Positions 11,315-23,689 of a stretch of DNA of 64,000 nt are shown here, piece after piece. Source of the DNA: Echinarachnius parma. Its lineage: Eukaryota; Echinodermata; Echinoidea; Clypeasteroida; Echinarachniidae. Location: positions 62,001-126,000 of the forward strand of contig JBAMJV010003362.1 in the NCBI GenBank assembly GCA_037951105.1, in the 5' to 3' direction. The notes beneath the pieces are model-generated. The model saw nothing but the letters and a program-made list of their open reading frames with translations. It had not been told where the DNA came from and made no database searches. Every line of letters starts with the position of its first letter. Position 1 is the first letter of the stretch. The position numbers and the translations under genes are program-made.

Positions 11315-11386
<72 letters not shown>

Positions 11387-11391
11387 AGTGA
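11195..11391. repeat. (GT)n microsatellite
   Basis: About 195 bases of GT repeat with periodic GC interruptions. Confidence 0.95.
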
Positions 11392-13800
11392 GTGAAAAGC
11401 CAACGGATTATGATTTCAATTTGTTTTAGTACTTTAAACAATCAGATGATATAACAGTTGTTAACTTTGTTGTCGGAAAAATGATGTTCCCTCCACCATC
11501 AGTTAACAACTGTATAATAATGTCTTTATTGTGTTTTAATGTGGCAAATTAATGAATCAATTCAAATTGAAATATCATGCAGCAGAATTGAAATACTCAA
11601 ATTTCATACACATTACAAGAGCGGGAAAGCAAATAGATATCAAGGTAAGATTAAGCAAATATTCTGTATTCGAAACTTGTTTGTATGCGTACCAAACAAG
11701 TTGCATGGCGTGTGAGTGGTAAAGTGTGATGTCATAAATGATGTCATGAACATTTTTTTTAGAATTTTTAAATTTGGACTTCATTTTCAAAAAGAACATA
11801 ACAAATAATGTCCAAATACCGAATATCAAAGGTATAGGTTGCGTATTGGCTGAGATATGCCCATCCGAGTGAATTTTGCTTCAAAGGGCAATCAGTGTTA
11901 TATTGCACTGGTTCATAAATTTGTTGTGCTCTTTCTGGAAATGCAGTCCACATTAGAAAATTCTAGAAAAGTGTTTTTATGACATCATGGCTTCTATTCA
12001 GTGGAACGAAAAAGGTGGTTTTAAAAAGGGATAAAAAGATAATACACTTGACTGGCTTATGTTGTTTGTCGGTTATTGTGGTGCGGCGTTGTGTCCGCTC
12101 GCACCCACGCTGTGTACAGAAGAGATTCAACTTTGGTCGTGCTACGTGCAGTGGTTTGCCAAGCGTGGCTTATTATGCCTCGGTCACACATTTGCGTATT
12201 GGGCTTGCGTATTGCTCGAACGCAGACACAGGCAGACACAACCAATAACCACGGGTGTATACGGAGATGGAGGAGGGGCCTTGGGGGCTGTTGCCCCCAC
12301 CCCCTCCATCCCGAGAGTTTGAAGATGGCCATATTACGGCACATATAAAGCATATAAAGCATATAAAGCCCCTCAAATGCATGCAAATCTATGTCATATT
12401 TAGGACAAATCGTATCACAGTTGGGCATGTTCATGGTATGATCTGGCAGAAGTTTGTCACATTCGAACAATAATATAGCATTACAAATAGTTTTCAGCTC
12501 ATCAAAAAAACTTTTAATCAGTACAAAGATTTATAGAATCAACTAACTCAGTCAGTTTTGGAAAAATAAAAAAAAAAGCTTTTTGGCAACCGTCTTGAAA
12601 AATGGCCACCATGTTGGATTTTTGCCATTATACATGTCTGTATGTATCATAATCGTCTTTAGCATATCAGGTCACATGAATCGACATCAAGATAATACAA
12701 ATCGGCAAACTCAGTCAACTTTTGTACAAACAAATTAACCTTGGCTGTCATCTTGGAAAGTGGCAGCCATCTTGGATTTTCACTTTTATATTGGTCCGAA
12801 TTTGTATTACATTCGCTCGTAAAATAAGGCTAACTTGTACCCGACCCCTGCCATAAATTGTTATGGAAAGGTTTGATGAATCAAATCAAATCCGTCAGTG
12901 TATCATTTCTGATAAGTTCAGAAATATGATGGGGATCCCCATTCCCCCCCCCCCCCCCCTTCCGTCTTACCCCACACCCTCACGTGGAAATTACTCAATC
13001 ATCATACAATTCTTGTATAAAGGTGATTATAAAACGGCTCTGGTAAATTCAGTAACGTGATTGGTTAAATCCAGTCACATGACTATTCATTAAATTTCAA
13101 CAAACAAACAAGAAAAAACGTAACACACATGTGTTGTCACTTTTTGTTGCACGGCTGTGACGTCACAATGCTTGTTGACATAGTTCTACGAAGTCAAACT
13201 TGCGAAAGTGATAAAAAAAAAAGATGGAAAATGCTTCGTTCTGTAAATAATGTGTTCTGTAGTAAATAAATCTTAGCAGATTCGTAAATTATATGGTATG
13301 TGGTTTGATATTTGGAAGTTTTGGAATGGAAATGCATACAATTCTTTGATAATTCTCAGCCCCCCCCCCCCCCCCACTTGTTTGGCTTTAAAAAATACAT
13401 AAGCACAAAATAGCAATTATTATAGCAGTTAAAATTGAACATTATTAACCCGAGACAAAGCATAGGGGTAGGTGGGGCAGGATGGGACAAGCTTGTATTT
13501 TTTAAGGGAAGCAATAGCTGGCGCTATAAGCTGTACTGTTGAAAAACACATGCACGGGTAGCTATATTTACGCCCAAAGATGACGGGATTTTCTTAAACA
13601 TTTACGGAAAAACGCATAAATTGATTTTCCTGATGTCAAAATTGTTGCTTGTAAGAAGTTAGACCATCTGTGACACGATATGACGAAGGACTGAAAGTCG
13701 AATGTGTGTGATTGTGGTAGCTAATATATCAACCTTTCATCATGATCTCGGGTTAATAATGTTTAATTTTAACTTACAGTGTTTAAAACAATTTTTTAAT
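11392..13800. other. No gene recognised; small repeats only
   Basis: Contains a 13-base inverted repeat ACAGTTGTTAACT / AGTTAACAACTGT (about 11453-11511), a pair of similar blocks with 'GGCCACCATGTTGGATTTT' and 'GGCAGCCATCTTGGATTTT' (about 12500-12640 and 12660-12790), and poly-C tracts near 12944-12960 and 13361-13376. Overlapping open frames at 11979-12480 have no recognisable domain. Confidence 0.4.
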
Positions 13801-13805
13801 TTACA

Positions 13806-14443
13806 GGACGAGTTTCAATCAGCTTACAAACGTCATAACAGCACAGAATCGGCCTTACTTCGTGTCAAACATGATTTTATCAAGCAATCGACCGAAGACA
13901 AGGAAGGATTTTGGTGCTGTTAGATCTAAGTGCAGCGTTCGATACCATTGATCATGCCATGTTGATTAAGCGTTTACAAACAGAATTTTGCATTTGTGAC
14001 ACTGCTCTGGAATTGTTTCAGTCATACCTGAGTGATCGGTCCTTTCGAGTTTCTGTTCAGGATCGTATCTCAGACAAGGTACCTCTCAAATGCGGAGTCC
14101 CACAAAGCTCCGTACTCGGACCTTCGCTTTTTACATTGTATGTGAAACCATTAGGAAAAATACTTAGGCGTCATAATGTGCAATACCATATGCTGACGAC
14201 ATCCAGTTGTATTGTAGTTTCGAACCCAAATGTGCATACAGCCTTCAAAACTCACTTAAGACTTTAGAAGATCGTATTCAAGAATTTAATGACTGGAAGA
14301 TTGTAAATAGATTAAAATTAAATGAAGAAAAAACAGAAGTTCTTGTAATGTTATCTCCCAAACTAAGTCATTACCTTCCTCAAGAGGTTAAAGTCTATGT
14401 TTGTAGTACCCCAGTTGATGCTTCAAATGCGTCATATCTTTAG
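13806..14443 (+). mobile_element. L2/CR1-like LINE, reverse-transcriptase fragment
   Basis: Plus-strand frames give DEFQSAYKRHNSTESALLRV, LLDLSAAFDTIDHAMLIKRL, then CGVPQSSVLGPSLFTLYVKP and LEDRIQEFNDWKIVNRLKLN, the consecutive RT blocks of an L2/CR1-type LINE. The frame changes near 13905 and again between the GVPQ block and the YADD catalytic box, which is in another frame from its upstream half. Both LINE ends are missing; clearly dead. Confidence 0.8.
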
Positions 14444-14897
14444 GGGTTGTATTTGATTCATGTACATGTCACCAGTGACATAGTTTTTAATTCAATTCCA
14501 AACTATTTTTCAGACACAACTGTACATGACAGAGGTCCATAGAACTTATAGGTTACATTACATGCATATATAGGAAATAATATACAAACATGAGTATAAT
14601 AAAATCAAATAAACATATCTTATACAAAGTATAACAAGCTGTACTGTGCTACTATGTATAACTACAATCTAAACTGTAACAACACTACATTCTAACTTAC
14701 AACTGTACGATTAACATAATTATACAAATCTACTGTACGGTGTAGCATTAGCCACATGCATGATATAAGGTTACAGTACTTAGAACTATAATGTGCATAA
14801 ACACTATATGATATGACTATCTCAACACATCAAAGCAATATACTAATATTTACTATAATAGCAAGCAACATGAATACATTATGCTGCACAAAAGTAG
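14444..14897. other. AT-rich sequence, nothing recognised
   Basis: May continue the LINE or the repeat that follows, but I found no supporting motif. Confidence 0.3.
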
Positions 14898-15115
14898 GCA
14901 TCAATGACATACTTGTTCCAACTTCCATTCACTGAGTATTAAAACAATATTTATATACTAATATGGCTGATATATGAAATAATCGTTTGCTTGTAAGCTT
15001 ACCTGACATCTTACTATGAAGGGTGTTTTGTCTGTGTGATGTGGAAAACGGGGAAACGGATCAGCGCGGTCCAATACCACTTCCTTGTTTACGAAATAGG
15101 TGTATCTAGTCAAGG
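14898..15115 (+). repeat. Diverged copy of part of the 2.2-kb array unit
   Basis: The run from CAATGACATACTTGTTCC through GTTTGCTTGTAAGCTTACC to CCACTTCCTTGTTTACGAAA parallels 41027-41225 and its array equivalents, clearly more diverged than the array units are from each other. It shows that this segment exists as a dispersed repeat outside the array. Confidence 0.7.
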
Positions 15116-15127
15116 TGCCTGAACATT

Positions 15128-17693
15128 CCCGTGGGATTTTTTTTTATGAAAGCAAGCCACCCATTCAAATACCTCAAGGGCAACCCATATACCAATAACA
15201 AAAACATGTTGGCAGTCTGAAATCCCTGGCAGATGAAAATTGTGTAGGAAATAAGGAAAATAACACAATTTTTCTTGGCAGACATTTGTATTATTAGGGG
15301 TAGGTCAATGTTAGTTTAGAGGGCGCTTCAAAACGTAATATTTTTGCGAGTGAAGTGTAGATTCAAGAACAAGCATGTAATGTTAATCAAAAAAAAAACT
15401 TTATTTGGTCGAAATCGGTTCAGAAACGGCTGAAATATCCATAAAATATATTTCGTTCAGTATATGTGAAGGACCATTTTTTCTCGATTATTTAAGAACA
15501 AAATATTTAACCCTAACACATTTTTGAAAATGTACCATACATTTAGAAAAATTGTGTTTGTTGGTATCTCTATTGGCATAATTGACCAAGCATTAAATTC
15601 ACTATGATTCAAAGTTTTGATCAAAATATGGTTGATACTTGACGTGTCTAGAAGGCGCCCTCTTATGTTATCAACTCCTTTTTTTAAAGAAACACGTTTG
15701 TATGATGTTCTACCATTCAAGCACTGTTGAATAATAACTGTTTGTTTTAACAAAGGCTGACATTCCTGTGAGTAGCTTGGCACTGTAAGCCCCATGCGAC
15801 AATCATCTGCTTCTGTTCTGCATGAGCCTTCAACATCATCTTCTTAGCAAGATAGCCAGTGAGCACCATATTTGTCTTCACATGGGAGTTTCAGAGTCGA
15901 TTCAGTGGGACCTTTGCTCTTTTTGTAGCATATGTTATATGTTAGGCTATGCCTTCTGTCACACGTGGCACCCTTTAGAGACGTAGAAACATCATAGCGA
16001 TCAAAAACTTCATTGGCATCAATCTCTCCAGGATACGGGTCGTGAACTGATCAGCCAGCTGCTTACAGTATGTGATGTTGTCGGGCTTTTGTAGTGATTG
16101 GACATCTGCCATGGCATTGACAACAATGTACTGAAGTATAGCAGAGAATGTGCTGGGTACGGTGATGGTAACTTCCCAGAAGTCAACGGACGCCTGGACA
16201 ATGTAACGCACGAGAATCTTTAACTGAAGCATATCACATGGCAAAGACAGTGCTACCAAGAAACTGTCAATTCCACAATGTGCAAGCGAGCCAATGAACG
16301 TTATCAGAAGCAACTATCAGCCATGGGTGCCAGTTATCCCAAAGCCTCAACCAGTGGACAGTTACCAAGTGGTGGTTGGACAATTAACCCGGTTTCAATC
16401 AACTTCCTACGACAAGGAGGTGCTTCTTTTGTGATTTCATTGGATCACGTACAAAGCCACTCCACAACCAATGCTGGTAAAATGCTGAAATAAGCTGTGA
16501 AAGAGAGAAAAAATGACACATTGAAAGTAAAACTATCCACATCCATCAATCCTGAGGACGCCCAAGCTATTGGTATTGGATATCACAAGAGGTGCTGGGC
16601 AACACATGTGACTAATGTGGAGTTCAGACATACGAAGTCATATATACGAAGTCATCGCAGGTGAACAAGCATGCCCTCGGTCTAGCCAAAAGCACAGTGA
16701 GCATGTTCCTGTCCAGGTACCAAGTTAGCAACAAGAAGTCACAGTCTCTCAGGATGATACACAGCAGCTTGCAGTTGGATTGGCCATCCGCCAGGCCATT
16801 CGAAGCAAGAAAATCGTGAACTGCGTTCCTTCAGGATCACCCAGATATGCAGGGAGTACTCACAGAAGAAGCACAAGGTCTTGCTCAGTCATGTAAAGTT
16901 GGCAGCTGTGAAGACATACAGGAAGCGCACTGCGTTACGGTACCGGTTTACCCCCATATAATTAGTCTGACCAATCACTGTACAGTATTTTCGCCGCGCC
17001 GCCGCGGTACGTTACGGTCGCAGCACAGACACAATAGGCTCTGTAGTTCGCTGCCCGAACCGCCTGCACATAGCCAATAGCTGCCGTTATCGCTCACTCA
17101 GATGATAGCTGCCCTATGTAATATTAGATCATGCAGACGGTTCGGTCGATTCTGTATCTCTTGCTCCGCGAAACGTAAGCATGATGTTAATTAGCTGGCA
17201 ACTAGCCAAACGTGATTAGCTGCGGGCATTATGACGTAGCGCGCTGAGTGTGGTAATCGTGTACAAAATGCTGCATGCTCATGAATAATGATTGACGTGC
17301 GCTGCGAACCGTTGATTTTTTCCACGCCCAATTCCCACGGAAACGTCAGGACGTTATTTTGGAGCTAGGAAAGGGGAATTACGGACGTAACGATAGCGAT
17401 TTAGACCAAATAACTTCCGTTTGATAATTAAAATTACATGCCTGTTCTTGATTCTACGCTTAGTTTTCATCACCTCACCAAAATATTAAATTATTGAAGC
17501 GCCCGCTATATCAACATTGACCTACCCCTAAAAAAGAAAAAGGTCTACCAAGTAAAATTATGTTGTTTTCCCGTTTTCCTTCACAATTTTCATCTGCCAG
17601 GGATTTCAGACTGCTAACATGTTTTTATTGTTATTGGGGTGCCCCTGAGACATTTGGATGGGTGGTTTGCTTTCATACCAAAAATCCCACGGG
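15128..17693. mobile_element. Long-terminal-inverted-repeat DNA element (about 2.57 kb), degraded
   Basis: Two arms of about 350 bases face each other around 16410. Outer blocks are CCCGTGGGAT ... GAAAGCAAGCCACCCAT at 15128 and its inverse ending ATCCCACGGG at 17693; inner blocks are TAGGGGTAGGTCAATGTTAG at 15295 and its inverse ending at 17530. The inner arm (AGAGGGCGCTTC, GAAATCGGTTCAGAAACGGC) resembles the ends of MITE family A, so this could be a larger relative. The interior has broken coding: plus 16278-16600 with AQAIGIGYHKRCWATHV, which resembles the Cys/His N-terminal part of a transposon-associated protein common in marine animals, and a minus frame at 16313-15975 that I do not recognise. 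Not autonomous as it stands. Confidence 0.65.
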
Positions 17694-18680
17694 ACTTTAT
17701 GAATGTGGACATGCTCCCGGACTATACCTTCCGCTTTGCTATACATTTTCAAAAAAACAGGGCCAGGTTATGAGAACATCAACATATTGGTCTGTTTTTG
17801 AGGCATAAAGCTTGTCTGTTTCATGTGTCCCTTGCAATTTCAACCATAGTTACCTAGAGAAGTGACGTGTTAGAGACTGCCCAAATGGTTGACCAAGGGT
17901 GACATCAGATTTTTAAGATCTTTAGACTACGGTAGAATTATTGAGAAGAATTTAGACCAAGTTTCATGCTGACATAAGGGCACAAACTGTAGTTTAGACG
18001 AATACACCTTAGCCATGGATTCCCCATTTTGTTACATTTGGATGAAAATAAAACCTACAACGTTCACACTTTGTCTTCATTTACACTTTTTCTATTGCGA
18101 TGAAACTAAAAAAGATCACATTTGTAATGAAATAAGTATGCCGTGTCATGAATATAGCGTTTATATCATGCTTGTCAACATGTAAATTAATGATTGAATG
18201 GATGTTCCATTTTGGCTATTTTTGAAAACAGTGGTTAATTGACCGTGACAAGTCATGCATGAATGATTTCTCCTGGATTATATGCTAATATCAAAGAGGG
18301 CAATTTTATCTTTAATTTGATATACAATAACATATATTTTATAGTTAAAAAATATGAGATATGTTGTCTTAAATAAGTGTCCTGTTTATTTTGGTGCGGA
18401 GTAAATTATGTCCTCAAATTCATTTTGTGTGTAAATTTGGTCATGTGTGCCTCTTTTCTTATATTATTATCAAATAACGAAATCAAATCGGAGATATACA
18501 TGTATAGAATAATGTGCTAGCGTTCCCCTGGGAGTTATTTATGTGTGATGAACTACACTTCCAGGTTCCTACAGGATTCGAACCAGAAATTGCTAGACCA
18601 GGAGAATGTTTCACCAAGATGGCGAACTAAAAGGGACTTTGTATTACACTGTCCAAATCATCACAACTTACTTGGAACTC
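17694..18680. other. No feature recognised
   Basis: Single-copy-looking sequence within this window, with no coding motif, no inverted repeats and no microsatellite. Confidence 0.4.
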
Positions 18681-18689
18681 TAGTGGTTC

Positions 18690-19078
18690 TCAAAAGGGCG
18701 CTCTCTAAACACTCGGTTTCAACGATTTAAATAAAATATTGTGCATGTGATGTTTTGTTGAAATGGTGATTAGATAGAGAGAAAATCAACAACTATTTAA
18801 AACCTCTTTTGAACATTTTGGAAAAGAGGAAGCATTTTAAATTTTTTTGTAACGACTGGTTCAAAATTATTGAAATATTGCCGGGCCCAACAATTAATAC
18901 AAATGTTTAGGTTTATTGATATTTCAGCAATTTCTGAACCGATTTTTATCAAATAATGTTTATTCTGTTATCAAAAATGTATGCACTTTCGAACATAACA
19001 CTCGATTTTTCATTATCTCACAACAAAATATTGTGTGAAGCGCCCTCTATACCAAAACTCAAGTATCCCTTTAAGGGC
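18690..19078. mobile_element. MITE family A, copy 3 (left end lost)
   Basis: Retains the CACTCGGTTTCAACGATTTA, GAGGAAGCATTTTAAAT and AGCAATTTCTGAACCGATTT blocks and the right end ACCAAAACTCAAGTATCCCT. The left inverted repeat is missing or too diverged. It is followed by the same flank as copy 1 (see 1652-1745). Confidence 0.7.
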
Positions 19079-19156
19079 TTTTTAAAGCTCATGTAAGCAG
19101 TCTGGTGGTCTTGGGTCCGAATCCTGGTAGAACCCAATTTTCTTTGCTCATTTTTC

Positions 19157-19402
19157 GAAGAGCTTTCAACCAAAAGGCGCTAAATCTACTTGTTCAACTT
19201 CCGAGGAAAACGGGTTTCTTTGTCCCACATTGTAAACGTGCCTATGGGAATATGAAAATTGAAATTTCCATATTTTGATTTTGAGTGAGTTAAAAAACGT
19301 AAAATGTTGATTCCTAGATAGCTACGTAGATTATACGTGTAGATATATCGTTAACTCAATTTGTTATGGAAGGTGGATTTAGCGCCTTTTGGAAGTGTGC
19401 TC
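19157..19402. mobile_element. MITE family B, copy 2 (about 245 bp)
   Basis: Ends GAAGAGCTTTCAACCAAAAG-GCGC and TTAGCGCCTTTTGGAAGTGT form inverse arms. The interior TATGAAAATTGAAATTTCC and TAGATATATCGTTAACTCAA matches the copy in the CR1 LINE at 38464-38707. No coding capacity. Confidence 0.75.
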
Positions 19403-19464
19403 TCTTTATATACAAGATGACACAACTACACTATACAATTTCAATACTAATAGATGTACATTTA

Positions 19465-20470
19465 TTAAGTGATTTTGAGATGATTTTTTAGGTACAATAC
19501 ACAAACACATCCATTTCTTGATTACAATATCTATGAGTACTATAGTAAAATGCGTCCGCTGTTATGAATACTAGATATAACGCTATCTAAACGTGGCATA
19601 TCTCAATATCACATCCGGGATTTCTCCATTGAAGTTCTGAAATCTTCTCAGTATGTGCAGCTGCCTCAGGCTCCGGGTTTTCCAGTCAAGTGCCAGTCGG
19701 AGGTCATTCGAAGCCGATTCAACATGTTGGATCGGCTCCGACTGAGCGAAACTGACTCTTACCTGACCTGACTCGGTTCTGTCTGCGACGGGCTTACGGG
19801 AAGAGATACAATGTGGTTTGTTGTAGGAACCAAGTAAGAATACTTTAGGAAGAAACTTTGACTAAGGTATAAATGTTCATAAATTATATGAAACATAGCT
19901 TTGGAAAACATTTACTGGAGAAGATGATATCAGCCTCAGCAAAAAGGAAAAAATAAAAACCTCTTGTATTAAACTTACATGTACTTAGACTATTAGACCC
20001 GTTCCCTACGAGTTTATGAAAGCCCCATAGACTTTGTACACAGCCCACTCGGTTTCCGAAGTCAAGGGGTTAACACTTACAAGTAGATATTGACTAAAAA
20101 TGTTGGTAACTTGCCGATTTGCCAAGTTCTTTGTAATGTTACCAGGCTATGCATAAGTAGTCCTTGATAAAGTTATACGATAAACACTGTAAATACATTT
20201 GTTTAAACAAATACAAAATTTTAAGATGTTAATATTTTGAAAAGTATCTCAATCCATCTTGCACTACAATGGCAGCCTCGTTAATATATGTTACATATTG
20301 AGATGATTTTTTAGGTACAATACACAAACACATCCATTTCTTGATTACAATATCTATGAGTACTATAGTAAAATGCGTCCGCTGTTATGAATACTAGATA
20401 TAACGCTATCTAAACGTGGCATATCTCAATATCACATCCGGGATTTCTCCATTGAAGTTCTGAAATCTTC
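19465..20470. repeat. Local duplication block, first copy (segments A-B-C-A')
   Basis: Four segments can be matched. A (19465-19640) equals A' (20300-20470). B (19640-19866) equals B' (20965-21182). C (19866-20300) equals C' (21983-22418). Matches are almost base-for-base, so the duplication is recent. In this copy the D segment between A and B is absent and the left half of MITE E has gone with it. Confidence 0.85.
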
Positions 20471-20909
20471 TAAATAAAAAATGTATGTATCGTAAAATTC
20501 TAAAGTTAAACGTCAATATTGTTGCATGCCAATAGGCTTACATCAAAAGATAAGATTGAAATATTGATTAAAATCAATAATCATTTTATTTTAATGAAAG
20601 ACTCGATTGTAATCTTTTTAATCGGGCAATAAGGAAATAGGGACCTACAGTATATAAGCTTTCAACATGAAAATTAATTCAAGAATAATAATTTGCTGAT
20701 ATATTTTTCGTTTATTTTAGATGTGTTTTGTTGTTGCAAAGTTATTTCCTTCATAATAGACTACACTTTAGTGTAAACAAAAACTTGTTTCAGTTCACCG
20801 ACTGCCTTTTTTAGTACTTTTACAGCTATGTTTTTTATGTATCAATAAACTGAACTATATATATAAAATGAAACTTATATAGAATCATTATAGCATACAA
20901 TTACTGTAA

Positions 20910-21114
20910 AGCCCGGCGCAGACTCAGCCGACTCGACCCGACCTGACTGGTTTGTAGCCTGATTAACTCAGTATGTGCAGCTGCCTCAGGCTCCGGGTTT
21001 TCCAGTCAAGTGCCAGTCGGAGGTCATTCGAAGCCGATTCAACATGTTGGATCGGCTCCGACTGAGCGAAACTGACTCTTACCTGACCTGACTCGGTTCT
21101 GTCTGCGACGGGCT
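20910..21114. mobile_element. MITE E, complete copy (205 bp)
   Basis: Ends AGCCCGGCGCAGAC and GTCTGCGACGGGCT are inverse copies, with a second inner pair of GACCCGACCTGACT type. The empty site is seen in the family C copy at 2228 (TGTAACGGGAAG). Flanks TAA/TAC suggest a 3-bp TA-rich target, which would fit the Harbinger superfamily, but the duplication is not exact. A right-hand partial copy lies at 19643-19796. Confidence 0.7.
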
Positions 21115-22418
21115 TACGGGAAGAGATACAATGTGGTTTGTTGTAGGAACCAAGTAAGAATACTTTAGGAAGAAACTTTGACATTAGGTTACACAGTAGT
21201 TAGGGGACTACCTCTCCTCAGCGCTGGCGAGCGGTCTGGGTTTTCCACTGTCAAGCTAGTTCAGATTGGACCTTGGGGAATTTATTTGATCCCTGTTCGC
21301 TCTTATCACTAGCCTCTAGGCGCTGATGTGTCAATTTACTGGCAGCAAGAGGAGGAAGTGAGGAGAAAGAGAGGAGGTATGTCAAGGTCGTTGGCCACTG
21401 GACCCGAGCTAGACCAGAAGTGTTATATTGTTAGTCTTAGTAATTAAACTCAGTAAAAGTATACTGTAGGTTATAACATTGGTTGTGTGAGTATTATATA
21501 AGGTTTGCGAGATGTGTGTATAAAAGAGACTGGGAGAGAGAATTCTCATTCTGGGGAAAACATTGCTAAAATCTTTCACTGCATATTTACCAGAATGATT
21601 GTTTAATAAATGCTACTCCCTTGGTTATGTTTTTGGCCTCAAAAGAGACTGGTGTTTTACTTTTAGAATTAATTTAGTTTAGTGTCCACTACAGTCTACA
21701 GGCAGGATAACTGCTACAGACAACTTAAATAGACATGCTGTCTGAATGTTTATAGGTCATAATAAGAATGAAGAGGTCTGCAAACATAGACTAGTGGTCA
21801 TACAGTGAACTGCAGCCCAGATAAGATTATCTCTATGATAGCACTAGGCCTGGGGGGAGGAGGCAGTTAAAACAGCATGGGATTGTTGCCTGAAGAGATA
21901 AAAGTGTCAACATCAGAAAAAAATGTGACCAGTTGAGTTCCACCGAGGTGGAACTCACGCTAACAGGGCAAACACGTCATGACTAAGGTATAAATGTTCA
22001 TAAATTATAATGAAACATAGCTTTGGAAAACATTTACTGGAGAAGATGATATCAGCCTCAGCAAAAAGGAAAAAATAAAAACCTCTTGTATTAAACTTAC
22101 ATGTACTTAGACTATTAGACCCGTTCCCTACGAGTTTATGAAAGCCCCATAGACTTTGTACACAGCCCACTCGGTTTCCGAAGTCAAGGGGTTAACACTT
22201 ACAAGTAGATATTGACTAAAAATATTGGTAACTTGCCGATTTGCCAAGTTCTTTGTAATGTTACCAGGCTATGCATAAGTAGTCCTTGATAAAGTTATAC
22301 GATAAACACTGTAAATACATTTGTTTAAACAAATACAAAATTTTAAGATGTTAATATTTTGAAAAGTATCTCAATCCATCTTGCACTACAATGGCAGCCT
22401 CGTTAATATATGTTACAT
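20965..22418. repeat. Local duplication block, second copy (segments B'-insert-C')
   Basis: B' ends at 21182 and C' resumes at 21983, separated by a 797-bp insertion absent from the first copy (compare 19857-19870). The remaining sequence matches 19640-20300 almost exactly. Confidence 0.85.
21183..21979. mobile_element. Unclassified 797-bp insertion, solo-LTR-like
   Basis: Present in one of two duplicate blocks only, flanked by TGAC on both sides (21179-21182 and 21980-21983), a probable 4-bp target duplication. It contains a TATAAAAG motif near 21520 and an AATAAA motif near 21605 in the plus direction, as an LTR would, and no coding region. Ends are not the usual TG...CA, so the LTR reading is tentative. 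It is young relative to the duplication. Confidence 0.45.
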
Positions 22419-22924
22419 TATTTTCCACCAGCCTCAACAGATTTGGACAGATTTGTATTTATTACAATTCATAATGTTTCTATAAATTTAAGATCTAGTT
22501 CTATGTATGTGACTTTACACCACAAAACGACCGCTATTAACGACTTAAAGTCGCGGTGGTAGTTTCTCTTATATTAGGTGAAATAGTCAAACTTGTTTTT
22601 AAAAATAAAAGATTCAGGATTTGGGTATTTCTTAATTAAGGGTATCTTAATCTACCTTCCATGAAATTTTGAGCATCAGAAATCATGTTTAAATATGCAT
22701 TTTCATTGCATGAAATTGATCAGGTTACCGTACTTGCATAAATGCCGATATTTGAAGCGGCTCATATTCACCCTAATTACTTGCTCCAGCCCTGTTGCTC
22801 AGTCCAAATATGATAAATTATATCAGCACAATAATTTTTCCAGACTTGTTGGTCGTTTTGTGGTGAAGGGTCACATTTGGTTCATATTTACAGTATCGCA
22901 ACACGAATGCCAGTAACTTCAATC
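22419..22924. other. No feature recognised
   Basis: AT-rich sequence with one incidental 73-codon open frame (22695-22916, plus) lacking any motif. Confidence 0.4.
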
Positions 22925-23470
22925 ACAGGAGCATTAACACCGTTCTAGGGGTTGAGTAGATATCAGTGGTCTCTATACATCTCTATAGAAAACAGAACAC
23001 TGTTATGGTTAGTACCTAGTTATCAACGAATGGGAGAGGTTACAGGCACCTCGATAAGTGGTGCAAGATGGCGGCCAGTGACTACAATTCCTAAAGCACA
23101 ACCACCAATCTAGGTGTTTTAGATATCAGTGGTTCTCCACGTATAACACACTTGGCAAACGTCCATAGGAAGGAGAACTTGTTTCAGGGTAATTTTAGGT
23201 AGGATTATCTAGATTCTTGCTGCAACATGGCGGCCAGTGACTTCATTTCCAGAAGCACAACAACCATTCTAGGTGTTTTAGATATTAGTGGTTCTCCACG
23301 TATAACATCCACACTTGGCAAACTTCCATAGGAAGCAAGACTTGATTCAGGGAAATATTAGCTAGGGTTACTGCTGCAAAATCGCTGCCAGTGACTTCAT
23401 TTATGAAATCATGACTGCCATTCCAGGAGTTAGGTAGATATCACTGGTCTTAATGGAAGGTACAGCCGAA
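22925..23470. repeat. Degenerate tandem repeat, about three units of 165-175 bp, related to exon C 3' flank
   Basis: Blocks ATGGCGGCCAGTGACT, CTAGGTGTTTTAGATAT, CAGTGGTTCTCCACGTATAA and CTTGGCAAACTTCCATAGGA recur in order. The ATGGCGGCCAGTGACT ... TTAGGTAGATATCA portion resembles the 3'-flanking sequence of dispanin exons C1 (about 4745-4812) and C copy d (about 25660-25730). No exon C coding sequence is left here. Confidence 0.55.
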
Positions 23471-23689
23471 AATTGTTATGAGAAGTATGTAGTTATGTAG
23501 GTACCTGCAGGGAGTGGAAAATGTGCACTTAATGTGCAGGAATTATCGCAGTATTCATCCATTGACCGGGGTAATAATACTCGTGTAGAGCGCTATGATC
23601 CCCACGGGAATAGCGCTTAAATAACTATAACTATATAAATAATAGCTATTTAAATAACCATTATTATTTTTATTATTATTACAACACCA

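Noticed and set aside
11148-11441. Thr/His-rich and Cys/Val-rich open frames
   Set aside because: Products of the (GT)n microsatellite.
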